A stretch of 64,000 nucleotides of DNA from Pleurocapsa sp. PCC 7319. Its GTDB lineage: Bacteria; Cyanobacteriota; Cyanobacteriia; Cyanobacteriales; Xenococcaceae. Location of the stretch: contig NZ_KB235922.1 in the NCBI RefSeq assembly GCF_000332195.1, forward strand, positions 372,001 through 436,000, in the 5' to 3' direction. Both the position numbers and the translations under genes were made by a program. Each line of letters starts with the position of its first letter. Position 1 is the first letter of the stretch. Positions 16,820 through 24,977 of the stretch are shown in pieces. The notes under the pieces were generated by a model. The model had not been told where the DNA came from. It searched no databases and saw only the letters and a list, made by a program, of their open reading frames with translations.

Positions 16820-17881
16820 TTAATTTTTTCGATCTACTTCTTGCGACTCCAATTCCCAATTGTAATTTTCAATTAATTGAGTAAAATCGAAATTTAAAAA
16901 GCTAAAGAAGATTCCGATTATTCCTAACGCCAATAAAAATAAGATTAAGGTAACTTTGATTTCTGAGTTAAAAATTGCAGAGTTAGACCAGAATTTTTTG
17001 GTTGGTTGATTTTCAACAGATCTGGGAATTAGTACCAACTGGGAATGTAAGGCTTGCAGCATTTCTTCTGCACTAGCAAAGCGAGCTTGAGGACTGGGGC
17101 AAATCGCCCGATCAATTATTCTTACAAGGTTAGTTTTTAACTCAGAAGCCTCACCTTGCCACATCATTCGATTAATGGAGTAGTCAAATTCTAATTCTGA
17201 GGGAGTTTTTGCTGTCAACATGAAAATTGCAGTTAATCCCAAACTGTAAAGATCGCTTGCATAGACAGATTTGCCTCGTTCTTGTTCTGGAGGAATGTAC
17301 TCCTTTTGTTTTGCTAAGACATAAAAGCTATTCTGAATTACACTTATTTTTTCTTTTGCCAATTCTTTAACACCACTAAAATAGATTGGTACGGGAACTA
17401 AATTTCTCCCTCTAAGCTTTCCCAGCCAATCAACCTGGCGTAAAACAATACTACTCGGCTTAAGATCGCGATAAACAATACCATAGCTATGAATATATTT
17501 CAAAACAGATAAAATACTGCTCAAAACATTTTTGACTTCAGTTTCTGCTAATCTGCCTTGTTGCCGTATTTTTTGTTCTAACGTAATGCCTGGAATCCAT
17601 TCTCGAACTAAGTAAAAATCTTCTCCATCCATAAAATACTCATAAAGTCGAGGAATTTGGCAACTATCTCCACTTAAACGCTTGAGAACACTAGCCTCTT
17701 GGTAAAAACCTAGTTTAGTAGCTTGTCCTTGAAGATTACCTAAAATTGGTCTAAATTTTTTAATTACATAGCGACGATGAGACAGCAATCTGTGATCTTG
17801 CGCTAAAAAAGTTTCGCTAAACTTATCTTGACCAAGGGTTTTTAGAATACGGTAGTTACTACTAAATAATTTACCGTTCAT
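16820..17881 (-). CDS. Ser/Thr kinase-like protein, probable pseudokinase, membrane-anchored
   Basis: A 353-residue protein with a Hanks-type kinase fold (about residues 10-270) and one membrane span near the C terminus (about 310-330, VTLILFLLALGIIGIFFSFL). The VIK lysine (Lys41) and the catalytic-loop YRDLKP aspartate (Asp139) are kept, but three key sites are lost: the glycine loop reads GQDKFSET, the metal-binding Asn of the catalytic loop is Ser144, and the DFG aspartate is Tyr167 (IYFSG). Active cyanobacterial kinases normally read LGQGGFG, RDxKPxN and IDFG. It is therefore probably a non-catalytic or very weak kinase that acts as a scaffold or sensor. Its 3' end faces hemA. Confidence 0.8.
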   Translation of the reverse strand: MNGKLFSSNYRILKTLGQDKFSETFLAQDHRLLSHRRYVIKKFRPILGNLQGQATKLGFYQEASVLKRLSGDSCQIPRLYEYFMDGEDFYLVREWIPGITLEQKIRQQGRLAETEVKNVLSSILSVLKYIHSYGIVYRDLKPSSIVLRQVDWLGKLRGRNLVPVPIYFSGVKELAKEKISVIQNSFYVLAKQKEYIPPEQERGKSVYASDLYSLGLTAIFMLTAKTPSELEFDYSINRMMWQGEASELKTNLVRIIDRAICPSPQARFASAEEMLQALHSQLVLIPRSVENQPTKKFWSNSAIFNSEIKVTLILFLLALGIIGIFFSFLNFDFTQLIENYNWELESQEVDRKN

Positions 17882-18630
17882 TTAAGGTATTGATATTATT
17901 TACACAAAAATACTTTTTAAGTTTAGTAGACGTAAATTATCGATTCTATAAAACAGAATACAAAGTTTCATTGTAGTCTTTCTAGAACATGATACTATCG
18001 GGCTTAAAATCCTCACCTAGTCGTCTTCAGCTTCAACAACTATGGTTCGATAAACAGCATCATACTCTGATTGCTGTTTTAGCATCCCCCGCGAGAAGCC
18101 CCACACCATAGCCCCAAGGATGCAGGGTTTGGTATCGGGATGGCAATAGCTTTAAGCGGGGTTCCCCCGCCAACGCTTTGCCGCATGAATCGTGGGCTGG
18201 CATTTTGTTTATAACTGGTTAAGTTGATATTCATGTAATCTTTATATAGCAAGGGTTTCAGTTGTTGTAAGATAGTTCTAGAGCGTATGAATGGGATGCC
18301 AATATCCGAACATCGGTAGTAAAACAAAAAACTAAAATTGGCAGCACCTTGAAAATCAAACATATAGGGTTACAGCTAAGAAATAGTCTCGATTGGAGAC
18401 TCGGTAGCTGTGTAAAATGTTTGCCGTAATAAGCGAAAAATGCGGTCTTGGGGGTTTCCCCCATGAGCAATTTTTGTAAGAAGGAGACATTCTAAAAACT
18501 GTACGCACGGACTATGCGGAACGGAAACTGCCTGGGCAATCGATCTGTCGGGGGTGTGATTTTTTTCATATCTAGATAAGTGGTGCAAGATCTTGAAAGA
18601 GAAAACAACCAGGAAAACCTAGTCGTGAGT
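17882..18630. other. Repeat-rich intergenic region with possible mobile-element remnants
   Basis: About 750 bases. It carries a short + strand reading frame of 40 codons (17989-18111) that looks like a gene scrap, GC-rich inverted repeats such as GCGGGGTTCCCCCGC (about 18157-18171) and GGGGGTTTCCCCC (18450-18462, the same motif as at 949), and AGAAGCCCCACAC (about 18094-18106), which resembles the end region of IS200/IS605-type elements. Minus-strand ORFs of 70-94 codons here have no family features and run through the repeats, so I do not call them genes. Confidence 0.55.
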
Positions 18631-19431
18631 CTAGGGAAGCCCAGACTGTATTGCGAAGCAATCAGTCTGGGAGGAGGTCACTTGACCATATCTAAGTTCC
18701 CAAACTCCATTATCGAGGTCGGCAGTAAGTTTCTTGATCCCCAACTCAAGTTCGTCTAGTGGCATTTTAGAGAAAGTAGAAATTCCGTTACGGACATCTG
18801 GATTTAAATAAATTTCTGGTTTGCACCATCCCGCAGCAGCAAATAAATCCTTCAAATCAGCAGGGAGTAAAAAAGGAAGCACTTTCACCTTTTTTTGAGT
18901 AATTCGATGAATATTTTTGGCGATCTTCTGAAGGGAGGTGGCTTCGCCAATCGCTTTGGTGTCAGGAAAAGTCTCCAAAGTATCACGAATAAAGTAGGGA
19001 AAATAATCAGTTAACCAAAAATCGGCAATTTTACTTTGTTCAAAGGCAAAAATGACAATCTTGCCGTTTGCCACAATGCGATTAATTTCTCTAATTCCTG
19101 CAGTTAGGTCACTAAAATGGTGTAGAGCCAACATAACTATTGCTCCATCAACAGCATTATCGGCTAAGGGAATTTTCTCCGCTACAGCAGTGATCCAAGT
19201 AACTTGAGGATGAGGCTTTGCTTGAGTTTGCATCATTTCTGATGGTTCGATCGCTATAACTTGATATCCAAGATTAGCGATCGCACCTGTATAATTTCCC
19301 GTTCCTGCACCAACATCAGCAATCACTTTTTCAGGGGGTAAATCTAACAAGTTAACTAATTGCTCAACTATTCTCGGATCTGCCTGGCGGGTGCAATTGT
19401 ATCCTTGACCAATAGAATTGTATAAAGTCAT
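18631..19431 (-). CDS. Class I SAM-dependent methyltransferase with altered C terminus
   Basis: A 266-residue methyltransferase with the Rossmann SAM-binding signature ADVGAGTGNYTGAIANLG, acidic motif IAIEPSEMM, motif AVAEKIPLADNAVDGAIV and ALHHFSDL. This is the UbiE/Methyltransf_11 type; the substrate is unknown. The last about 15 codons, encoding SQTDCFAIQSGLP, lie inside a strong hairpin (18640-18671) of mobile-element-end type, so the native C terminus was probably replaced or extended by that repeat. The catalytic fold appears complete upstream. It is divergent from the propeller gene at 20208. Confidence 0.8.
   Translation of the reverse strand: MTLYNSIGQGYNCTRQADPRIVEQLVNLLDLPPEKVIADVGAGTGNYTGAIANLGYQVIAIEPSEMMQTQAKPHPQVTWITAVAEKIPLADNAVDGAIVMLALHHFSDLTAGIREINRIVANGKIVIFAFEQSKIADFWLTDYFPYFIRDTLETFPDTKAIGEATSLQKIAKNIHRITQKKVKVLPFLLPADLKDLFAAAGWCKPEIYLNPDVRNGISTFSKMPLDELELGIKKLTADLDNGVWELRYGQVTSSQTDCFAIQSGLP
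18640..18671. repeat. Strong hairpin at the methyltransferase 3' end (IS605-end-like)
   Basis: CCCAGACTG/CAGTCTGGG nine-base perfect arms, then ATTGC/GCAAT around GAA with one bulged base. The context GGGAAGCCCAGACT...AGTCTGGGAGG...GTCAC recalls the right-end hairpin found beside IS200/IS605 tnpB genes, but no transposase is present here. Confidence 0.6.
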
Positions 19432-20207
19432 TTAGCTATTTGCAATTAATTTTTTTTCGATTTACTTTAATTAATTTTACATTTACCTATCAGATTAGTT
19501 TATAACTTCTTTAGCTCCTTATCTGTTGCCAAGAGATTATCAATACAGTATAAACTTAGTTAATATTTTTATTAACTAAGTTTATACTGTAAAAGTTGTA
19601 TATAAAGTAAATTTTATTACCTGATAATTGGATTGAATACGTAGAAAATAAAATTGTTGTTGTATCGGGTTTATTCGGCAAATTTTACTATAATTAAGGT
19701 AAAAAATACTTTTAAGACGTTCTCAAAAGTGATTATTAAGACATTGATAAATGTATAATGATCGAGCATCATCTAGTTTTTAGCCTGTTAAAAAAAACTT
19801 AACATTACTCGGATTAACTACTTGATAACTGACTGGTGCCAACAATAATAGTTTTTAAGCTATTCGTAAAATAGACAACATTTTTCAATTAAAAATTCTG
19901 TATCAGAATTGACATAAAATACTCTTCTATAATTAGTGAAAATAAATAAAATGCTTACAAATTTTTTGAAGAAACGTCAAATACTTTTCTGAAACTTTAG
20001 AAAACTTGGAAATATCTATTTTGAATCTTTAAATACATTTAAAAATTATAGTTTTATACTTATTTATTAATGCGAAATATACAAGTTTAACTAGTTAAAA
20101 TCATTAGTTATTGAGGTAATACTCTCTCTAGCTCGATGTTTAATAACTTAGTTAGATTTATTTTGCTCTGTCTACTTGTCTCAATGATATCTGGAGGATA
20201 AACGCAA
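19432..20207. other. AT-rich divergent intergenic region with long perfect hairpin
   Basis: About 775 very AT-rich bases between the methyltransferase and the propeller gene. Apart from the 21-bp perfect hairpin at 19545-19590 I see no gene or conserved site. A GGAGG ribosome-binding site (20191-20195) precedes the propeller gene. Confidence 0.6.
19545..19590. repeat. Perfect 21-bp inverted repeat with TTTT loop
   Basis: Arms at 19545-19565 and 19570-19590 are exact reverse complements over 21 bases, separated only by TTTT. No T-run typical of a terminator follows (AAAAGTTG). It may be a small palindromic repeat, a processed RNA or an operator-like cruciform. Confidence 0.85.
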
Positions 20208-22154
20208 ATGACTTCTGATGAACAAATGCAAATGATATCTGACGAACAACTGGAAATACTTATTGATTTTTTTAACCTAAGGTTTGCTAGCCCCGGAAAT
20301 GACTTCGTTATAGGATCGCCTGTCAGCGTTTTAAATAGCGATCCTGAAAACCCAATATTGGGAGACTTAATGGTTGGTCGTACTGGTAATGATGTTTTTC
20401 TTGCTGTTGATCCTGCTGCCGACAATCCAGGTCAAGGAGAATTAGATTTATTTGTCGGTGGTTTCGAAGAAACTGATGAACAAACTGACGGGGTTGGAAC
20501 TAGTGTCAACCCTGATGAGGATACATTTCGTCTTGGGGACGCAAATAAAGTTTATTACCAGGGTTTAGGTGCAGAAGATTTCGCATTTATTACGGATTTC
20601 GACCCCGCAGAGGATACTATTCAGCTAAATGGCTCAGCTGATGATTACTTCTTGAGAGTAATTAATGTCAACTCTCTATTTGATGAGTTTTCCGAGTTTT
20701 CTGTTCTAGAAACTATGGTCGAAGAGATGGAAGCCGTAGTTCAAGAAATGGGAATCACAACTGTAACGGCTCTAATCCGAAGCAATAATCAAGATGAGAT
20801 TGATGAAACCTCAACATCTCTTGATGATCCTGCATTGGATATCATCGGCATCGTTGCTGGAGATTTAAATCTCAATCTTGCAGAAAGCTATTTTGAATTT
20901 GTAGATACTCCTCCATCGTCAGATCCAGTGCTACCCCAGATCGAACAGTTTGGCACTCCAGGTATTGACTTTTCCTTTGGCATAGCGACTAGTAATGGTG
21001 GTGATATTGCTATCGACAGTAGCGGCGATCTCTATCAGGTAGGAGGAACCTCTCGTGACTTAGCCGCACCTAATGCTGGAGGAAATGATGTTTGGATATC
21101 TAAGTTTGACGAGGATGGCGACCAAATGTTCATCAACCAGTTTGGAACTTCCTCTGCTGAAACTGCTTTTAGTGTTGCGGTCGATAGCAACGACAATTTT
21201 TTTGCTTCGGGAGTCACTACTGGTGATTTGGGAGGAACAGCTGCTGGAGGAAATGATGCTTGGGTAGCCAAGTTTAACGAAAATGGTGAACAGCAATGGA
21301 TTGAGCAGTTTGGCACTAGCGACCGTGATAATTCCTTTGGAAGTAGTCTAGCAGTCGACACTTCAGACAATGTTATTCAGGGAGGATATACTCTGGGTGA
21401 CTTGGCAGGATCTAATGCAGGCGAGGGTCCCGATCCCTGGGTAATCAAGTTTGACAATGATGGAAACGAATTGTGGAGAAGGCAATTTGGAACACCTGAA
21501 TTTGACGAATTATTCGGCGTTGCCACTGACAGTGAAGACAATATTTTCCTGACTGGTTGGACTATTGGAGACCTAGGAGGAACCAATGCCGGCTTATATG
21601 ACACTTGGATAGCCAAGTACGATGAGGATGGGAATCAACTCTGGACTACCCAATTTGGTACCAGCGACTTTGATTTTGCTAGGGGTGCTGCCATTGACAG
21701 TGAGGGAAATTTCTATACTACCGGATTTACTCTAGGGGACCTAGAGGGTACTAATGAAGGGTTATATGACACTTGGGTAGCAAAGTACGACACCAATGGC
21801 AACCAATTGTGGATTGAACAGTTTGGTAGTGCTGGGTCTGATACCCCTTTTAGTATTGATATTAATGACAATGATGAGATTTTCATCGGAGGGGTTACGG
21901 ATGGCTATTTCCCAGGAGATAATGCTGGAGGAGAAGATGCTTGGTCGGCTAAGCTTGACAGTAATGGCAATCTGCTGGAAGTTGTACAATTTGGAACAGC
22001 CGAGGATGAGCGTGCTCTAGATATTGCCACTGGTCATAATAACGATATATTCCTGAGCGGATATACAGAAGGTTCTCTCGGTGCATCTAATGCAGGGTCT
22101 ATCGATGCTTGGTTGGCTCAACTCTCAGCAACAGATTTAGACTTAATAGGCTAA
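20208..22154 (+). CDS. Leaderless RTX-like protein with seven SBBP beta-propeller repeats
   Basis: A 648-residue acidic protein without signal peptide. Residues about 8-42 (MISDEQLEILIDFF...VIGSPVSVLN) are homologous to the 35-residue microprotein at 24843-24950. Residues about 55-235 resemble the calcium-binding RTX-type modules of cyanobacterial secreted proteins (GELDLFVGG, DTFRLGDANKVYYQGLG, ITDFDPAEDTIQLNGSADDY). Residues about 240-640 hold seven repeats of about 53 residues with QFGT at each start and WxAKxDxNGxxxW cores, the SBBP pattern expected to form a seven-bladed propeller. Export by a type I (HlyD/TolC) system is likely from the RTX module and lack of a signal. It converges on the sulfotransferase end of the biosynthetic cluster. 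Confidence 0.8.
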   Translation: MTSDEQMQMISDEQLEILIDFFNLRFASPGNDFVIGSPVSVLNSDPENPILGDLMVGRTGNDVFLAVDPAADNPGQGELDLFVGGFEETDEQTDGVGTSVNPDEDTFRLGDANKVYYQGLGAEDFAFITDFDPAEDTIQLNGSADDYFLRVINVNSLFDEFSEFSVLETMVEEMEAVVQEMGITTVTALIRSNNQDEIDETSTSLDDPALDIIGIVAGDLNLNLAESYFEFVDTPPSSDPVLPQIEQFGTPGIDFSFGIATSNGGDIAIDSSGDLYQVGGTSRDLAAPNAGGNDVWISKFDEDGDQMFINQFGTSSAETAFSVAVDSNDNFFASGVTTGDLGGTAAGGNDAWVAKFNENGEQQWIEQFGTSDRDNSFGSSLAVDTSDNVIQGGYTLGDLAGSNAGEGPDPWVIKFDNDGNELWRRQFGTPEFDELFGVATDSEDNIFLTGWTIGDLGGTNAGLYDTWIAKYDEDGNQLWTTQFGTSDFDFARGAAIDSEGNFYTTGFTLGDLEGTNEGLYDTWVAKYDTNGNQLWIEQFGSAGSDTPFSIDINDNDEIFIGGVTDGYFPGDNAGGEDAWSAKLDSNGNLLEVVQFGTAEDERALDIATGHNNDIFLSGYTEGSLGASNAGSIDAWLAQLSATDLDLIG

Positions 22155-22214
22155 ACTTTAACGATTATGGATTAATAGTGAGGTAGAGAATTTATTCTTT
22201 CTTCATTAAGCTAA

Positions 22215-22239
22215 AGTTCGCAGCACAGTGCTGCGAACT
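22215..22239. repeat. Palindrome between convergent genes
   Basis: AGTTCGCAGC and GCTGCGAACT form a perfect ten-base stem with loop ACAGT between the propeller gene and the sulfotransferase gene. It could act as a bidirectional terminator, although no long T-run follows on either side. Confidence 0.6.
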
Positions 22240-22283
22240 CTGTCAGAAAATAGAAGAGATTTGTCTATCTATCTACTTGTTTT

Positions 22284-23540
22284 CTAGATTCCTAATGGAC
22301 TTTGAAATTGCTCATAGTAATTAGTAAATCTTTGGTTTACTAGCCCAGCATCGAGACCAAACTGCTCTGAAGAATAACGATGAACTCCATGTTTATGCTG
22401 AGGATTCCTAGATAACCATTGCTTCATATTTGTCTCTACTTGAATATTCCAATCGTAGTCAAAGAAATTATAAATCTGACGAGCAGTACCAACCGGATCG
22501 TGAATCAAGCTTCGATAACTGACATCATAAAAGCATTTCGAGTTCATTTGCTGACGAACTTCCATAGCTCGCTCGATACCATTTACTAGGCGATTCAACC
22601 AGTATTCTCCTAACTCTTCTAGATCGGTTTCATTGGTGAAGACATTTCGCACGATCGCCACCAAACTACACATTGAAGGCATTACTTCAAAAGGAGCTCG
22701 ATGTGTCTGTACTATACAAGCGTCTGGAAATACTTCTAGTAGCGCATCAAGATGGAACAAATGAACGGGTTCCTTAAGAACCCAGCGTCCGCTCCAATGC
22801 CAGCCCAAAAGTTGCAATTGCTGTCGAAAATACTGATACTGTGCCACCATATCTTGAGTTTTGAGCCAGGCTCCGTAAGATGGAACACAAAATCGAAACT
22901 CAAACAGCATTGACGCAAACGAATGCTCAAATAACTGGTTGCCCTCTTCTGGAGCTTGGGCATCCAAAGCATGGGCTATTGCTAAGGCAGGGGCTAAGTT
23001 TTGCTGGCGTTGAATAAATTTACGAGCTATCTCTATGCGAGCATCGGTTTCAGCATTATACTTCTCTGGAGGCGGACAGGGATTATACAACTCCCAAAGA
23101 TGCAACCAACGACAATTTGGATCTTGAGCTAAAAGCCGATGTAAGAAGGTCGTTCCTGTTCGCGGCAATCCGGTAATAAATAGCGGTTTCCGTATTGGAA
23201 CTTGTAGAATTTCAGGATGATGCTTGAAAGTATCTTGAATTTTTAGCCGATTTACCAGCAGTTGCAGAAAGTATTTTCGCAGTATCAACCGTCCCATAAA
23301 GTTGAGATTAGCCTCTCTTTCTAGAGATTTTAGGAGAATTTGCAATGCTACCCGAAAATCTTCATTACCCCAGTCACTTAACTGAGATTGGTTTTGAGCA
23401 GTAGACAACAGTGAAGTTTCACTGAGATCTGCGAGAGGTACTCCGATTTGTCTTAATTTAGTCCCTCCCCAATCAAGCCAATTTGTCCACTGAGGTCGGG
23501 TATTCTTTTCTATAGTTGCTTGAGTAGAATTAGATGTCAT
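22284..23540 (-). CDS. Sulfotransferase 1 of the biosynthetic cluster
   Basis: A 418-residue PAPS-dependent sulfotransferase of the Sulfotransfer_3 type. The 5'-phosphosulfate loop is ITGLPRTGTTFLHRLLAQDP and the 3'-phosphate site is in VQTHRAPFEVMPSM. The expected acceptors are hydroxyl groups of a small molecule; the actual substrate is unknown. It is the last gene of the long minus-strand cluster, 16 bases after the MFS transporter, which suggests co-transcription and a role in sulfating the cluster product before or at export. Tail region includes the usual QWLSRNPQHKHG motif. Confidence 0.85.
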   Translation of the reverse strand: MTSNSTQATIEKNTRPQWTNWLDWGGTKLRQIGVPLADLSETSLLSTAQNQSQLSDWGNEDFRVALQILLKSLEREANLNFMGRLILRKYFLQLLVNRLKIQDTFKHHPEILQVPIRKPLFITGLPRTGTTFLHRLLAQDPNCRWLHLWELYNPCPPPEKYNAETDARIEIARKFIQRQQNLAPALAIAHALDAQAPEEGNQLFEHSFASMLFEFRFCVPSYGAWLKTQDMVAQYQYFRQQLQLLGWHWSGRWVLKEPVHLFHLDALLEVFPDACIVQTHRAPFEVMPSMCSLVAIVRNVFTNETDLEELGEYWLNRLVNGIERAMEVRQQMNSKCFYDVSYRSLIHDPVGTARQIYNFFDYDWNIQVETNMKQWLSRNPQHKHGVHRYSSEQFGLDAGLVNQRFTNYYEQFQSPLGI

Positions 23541-23556
23541 AGTAATTCAAACCTGC

Positions 23557-24843
23557 TTATTTTTTGATGGGATAAAAAGCAAATGCTACTGCTGCCCCCA
23601 AGGCAAATAGTCCTGCCACCGGAAAGGCTATTTGTACTCCCCAAGGCTGTGCGGGAGTTTTGCCCAACATTAATAAGGCGCCTGCCAGCAGAGAACCGAT
23701 TCCCACACTTATCTCTACCAATAAACCTCGGGCACCAAAATAAATAGCTTCCCGGCGCATTCCAAATTGTTTGGTATCGCGATCAATGACATCGGGTAAC
23801 ATGGCATTAGGTAAAATAAAAAAACTTGCAGCCCCTAAATTGCTAATTGCCAGCAGTGCTAACCAAGGTAGAAGTGCTGAGCCCACCAAAAATGGCCAAA
23901 TTGCTACAGCTAAAAGTCCACCACCTAACCACACCATCGAAAGCTGGAAAGTATAACTTTTACCCCAACGTCGAGCCAAAGGAATTACCAGAGCAAATCC
24001 GCTCATTGTCCCGCCCAGAACCAAACCATTGACAACTGAGCCAAAACTAATATCTTTATTTAAGAGTGCTACCGCCAAAAAAGTAGAACTTACCGACAAT
24101 ATACTAATCGTAATCCAAGCTGAGGCAATCCCTGTCAGATAAATGCGGAAGCAATCATTTTGCCATCCAGATTTAAAAGACTTCCAGAAGGGAAGGTACT
24201 CTGGCTTAGATACAGTGACATCCTCGTGCACAATTAAAGGCATCAGCATGGTCACAAAACTGGCGCTTCCAATCATAATTGCCATCCTTGGAAAGCCATA
24301 CTGCTGGGTTAACAAAGGGGCTGCGATTCCTCCGAAGGCACTTCCCAATAGACCAAAAGCCGCCATTAAAGAAGAAAGATTAATCCTTTGTTTGACCGTT
24401 GGGGCTAGTACAGGTAGCAAAGCTAAATAGGGAATTTGATAAGCTGCTAGTGCTAAATAAAATATACACAGCAATATTCCTAGATAAACTACATTGCCAA
24501 TGCTGTTAGAGCCAAGGGGAGGAATAAATAGTAAGATAAAGCTGAGAGTTAAAGGCAAGACTGCGATAGCCAAGAAGGGTCGCCGCTTTCCCCAACGGCT
24601 CTGAAACCGATCTGAGCAATATCCGATCGCTGGTTGAGTTAAGGCACCGATAATACGACTGACAAACATGGCTATGCCTACGATGAGCGATGATACCAAA
24701 AATGGCAGATGACTAGAATTCGGTATTCCCGGATCGTAACGATAGATCAACATGGTTAACAAGGCTCTGTTGAGCGAAAGCAAACCAAAAAAACCAGTAA
24801 TGTATGGCAGCCATTTTGTAACCAATATGGAAATTTTTATCAT
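23557..24843 (-). CDS. MFS transporter (GPH-like)
   Basis: A 428-residue polytopic membrane protein with about 12 hydrophobic spans. The loop GYCSDRFQSRWGKRRPFLAIA has the D-R-x-G-[KR]-R-R signature of the major facilitator superfamily, and the layout resembles the glycoside-pentoside-hexuronide group. A second copy of this type of loop occurs at DVIDRDTKQFGMRREA. The likely job is export of the cluster product, or uptake of a precursor. Its ATG overlaps the stop of the 35-residue microprotein (TAATG), so the two are translationally coupled. The second sulfotransferase follows 16 bases later. Confidence 0.85.
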   Translation of the reverse strand: MIKISILVTKWLPYITGFFGLLSLNRALLTMLIYRYDPGIPNSSHLPFLVSSLIVGIAMFVSRIIGALTQPAIGYCSDRFQSRWGKRRPFLAIAVLPLTLSFILLFIPPLGSNSIGNVVYLGILLCIFYLALAAYQIPYLALLPVLAPTVKQRINLSSLMAAFGLLGSAFGGIAAPLLTQQYGFPRMAIMIGSASFVTMLMPLIVHEDVTVSKPEYLPFWKSFKSGWQNDCFRIYLTGIASAWITISILSVSSTFLAVALLNKDISFGSVVNGLVLGGTMSGFALVIPLARRWGKSYTFQLSMVWLGGGLLAVAIWPFLVGSALLPWLALLAISNLGAASFFILPNAMLPDVIDRDTKQFGMRREAIYFGARGLLVEISVGIGSLLAGALLMLGKTPAQPWGVQIAFPVAGLFALGAAVAFAFYPIKK

Positions 24844-24950
24844 TAATTTAAAATGTTGATAGGCGATCCAATGACCGAGTCCTGAGCTGGACTAGCAAAG
24901 CTGGGTTTAAAAATTTCTAACAGAAAATCTAGTTGTTCTTCAGATATCAT
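24843..24950 (-). CDS. 35-residue microprotein homologous to the propeller protein N terminus
   Basis: Reads MISEEQLDFLLEIFKPSF, then ASPAQDSVIGSPINILN, then TAA. By eye 20 of 35 positions match residues 9-43 of the protein at 20208, including FASP, VIGSP and the final LN. The stop codon overlaps the MFS start codon. It could be a real coupled microprotein, a conserved N-terminal module used alone (for example an export or docking signal), or the stump of a decayed RTX gene. Conservation of the reading frame and the tight coupling favour something functional. Confidence 0.65.
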   Translation of the reverse strand: MISEEQLDFLLEIFKPSFASPAQDSVIGSPINILN

Positions 24951-24977
24951 GTAGGCTGTTAAATTTTCTTTATCACT

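Noticed and set aside
18079-18588. Three overlapping minus-strand ORFs of 70-94 codons
   Set aside because: They lie inside GC-rich palindromic repeats, overlap each other and show no domain or signal.
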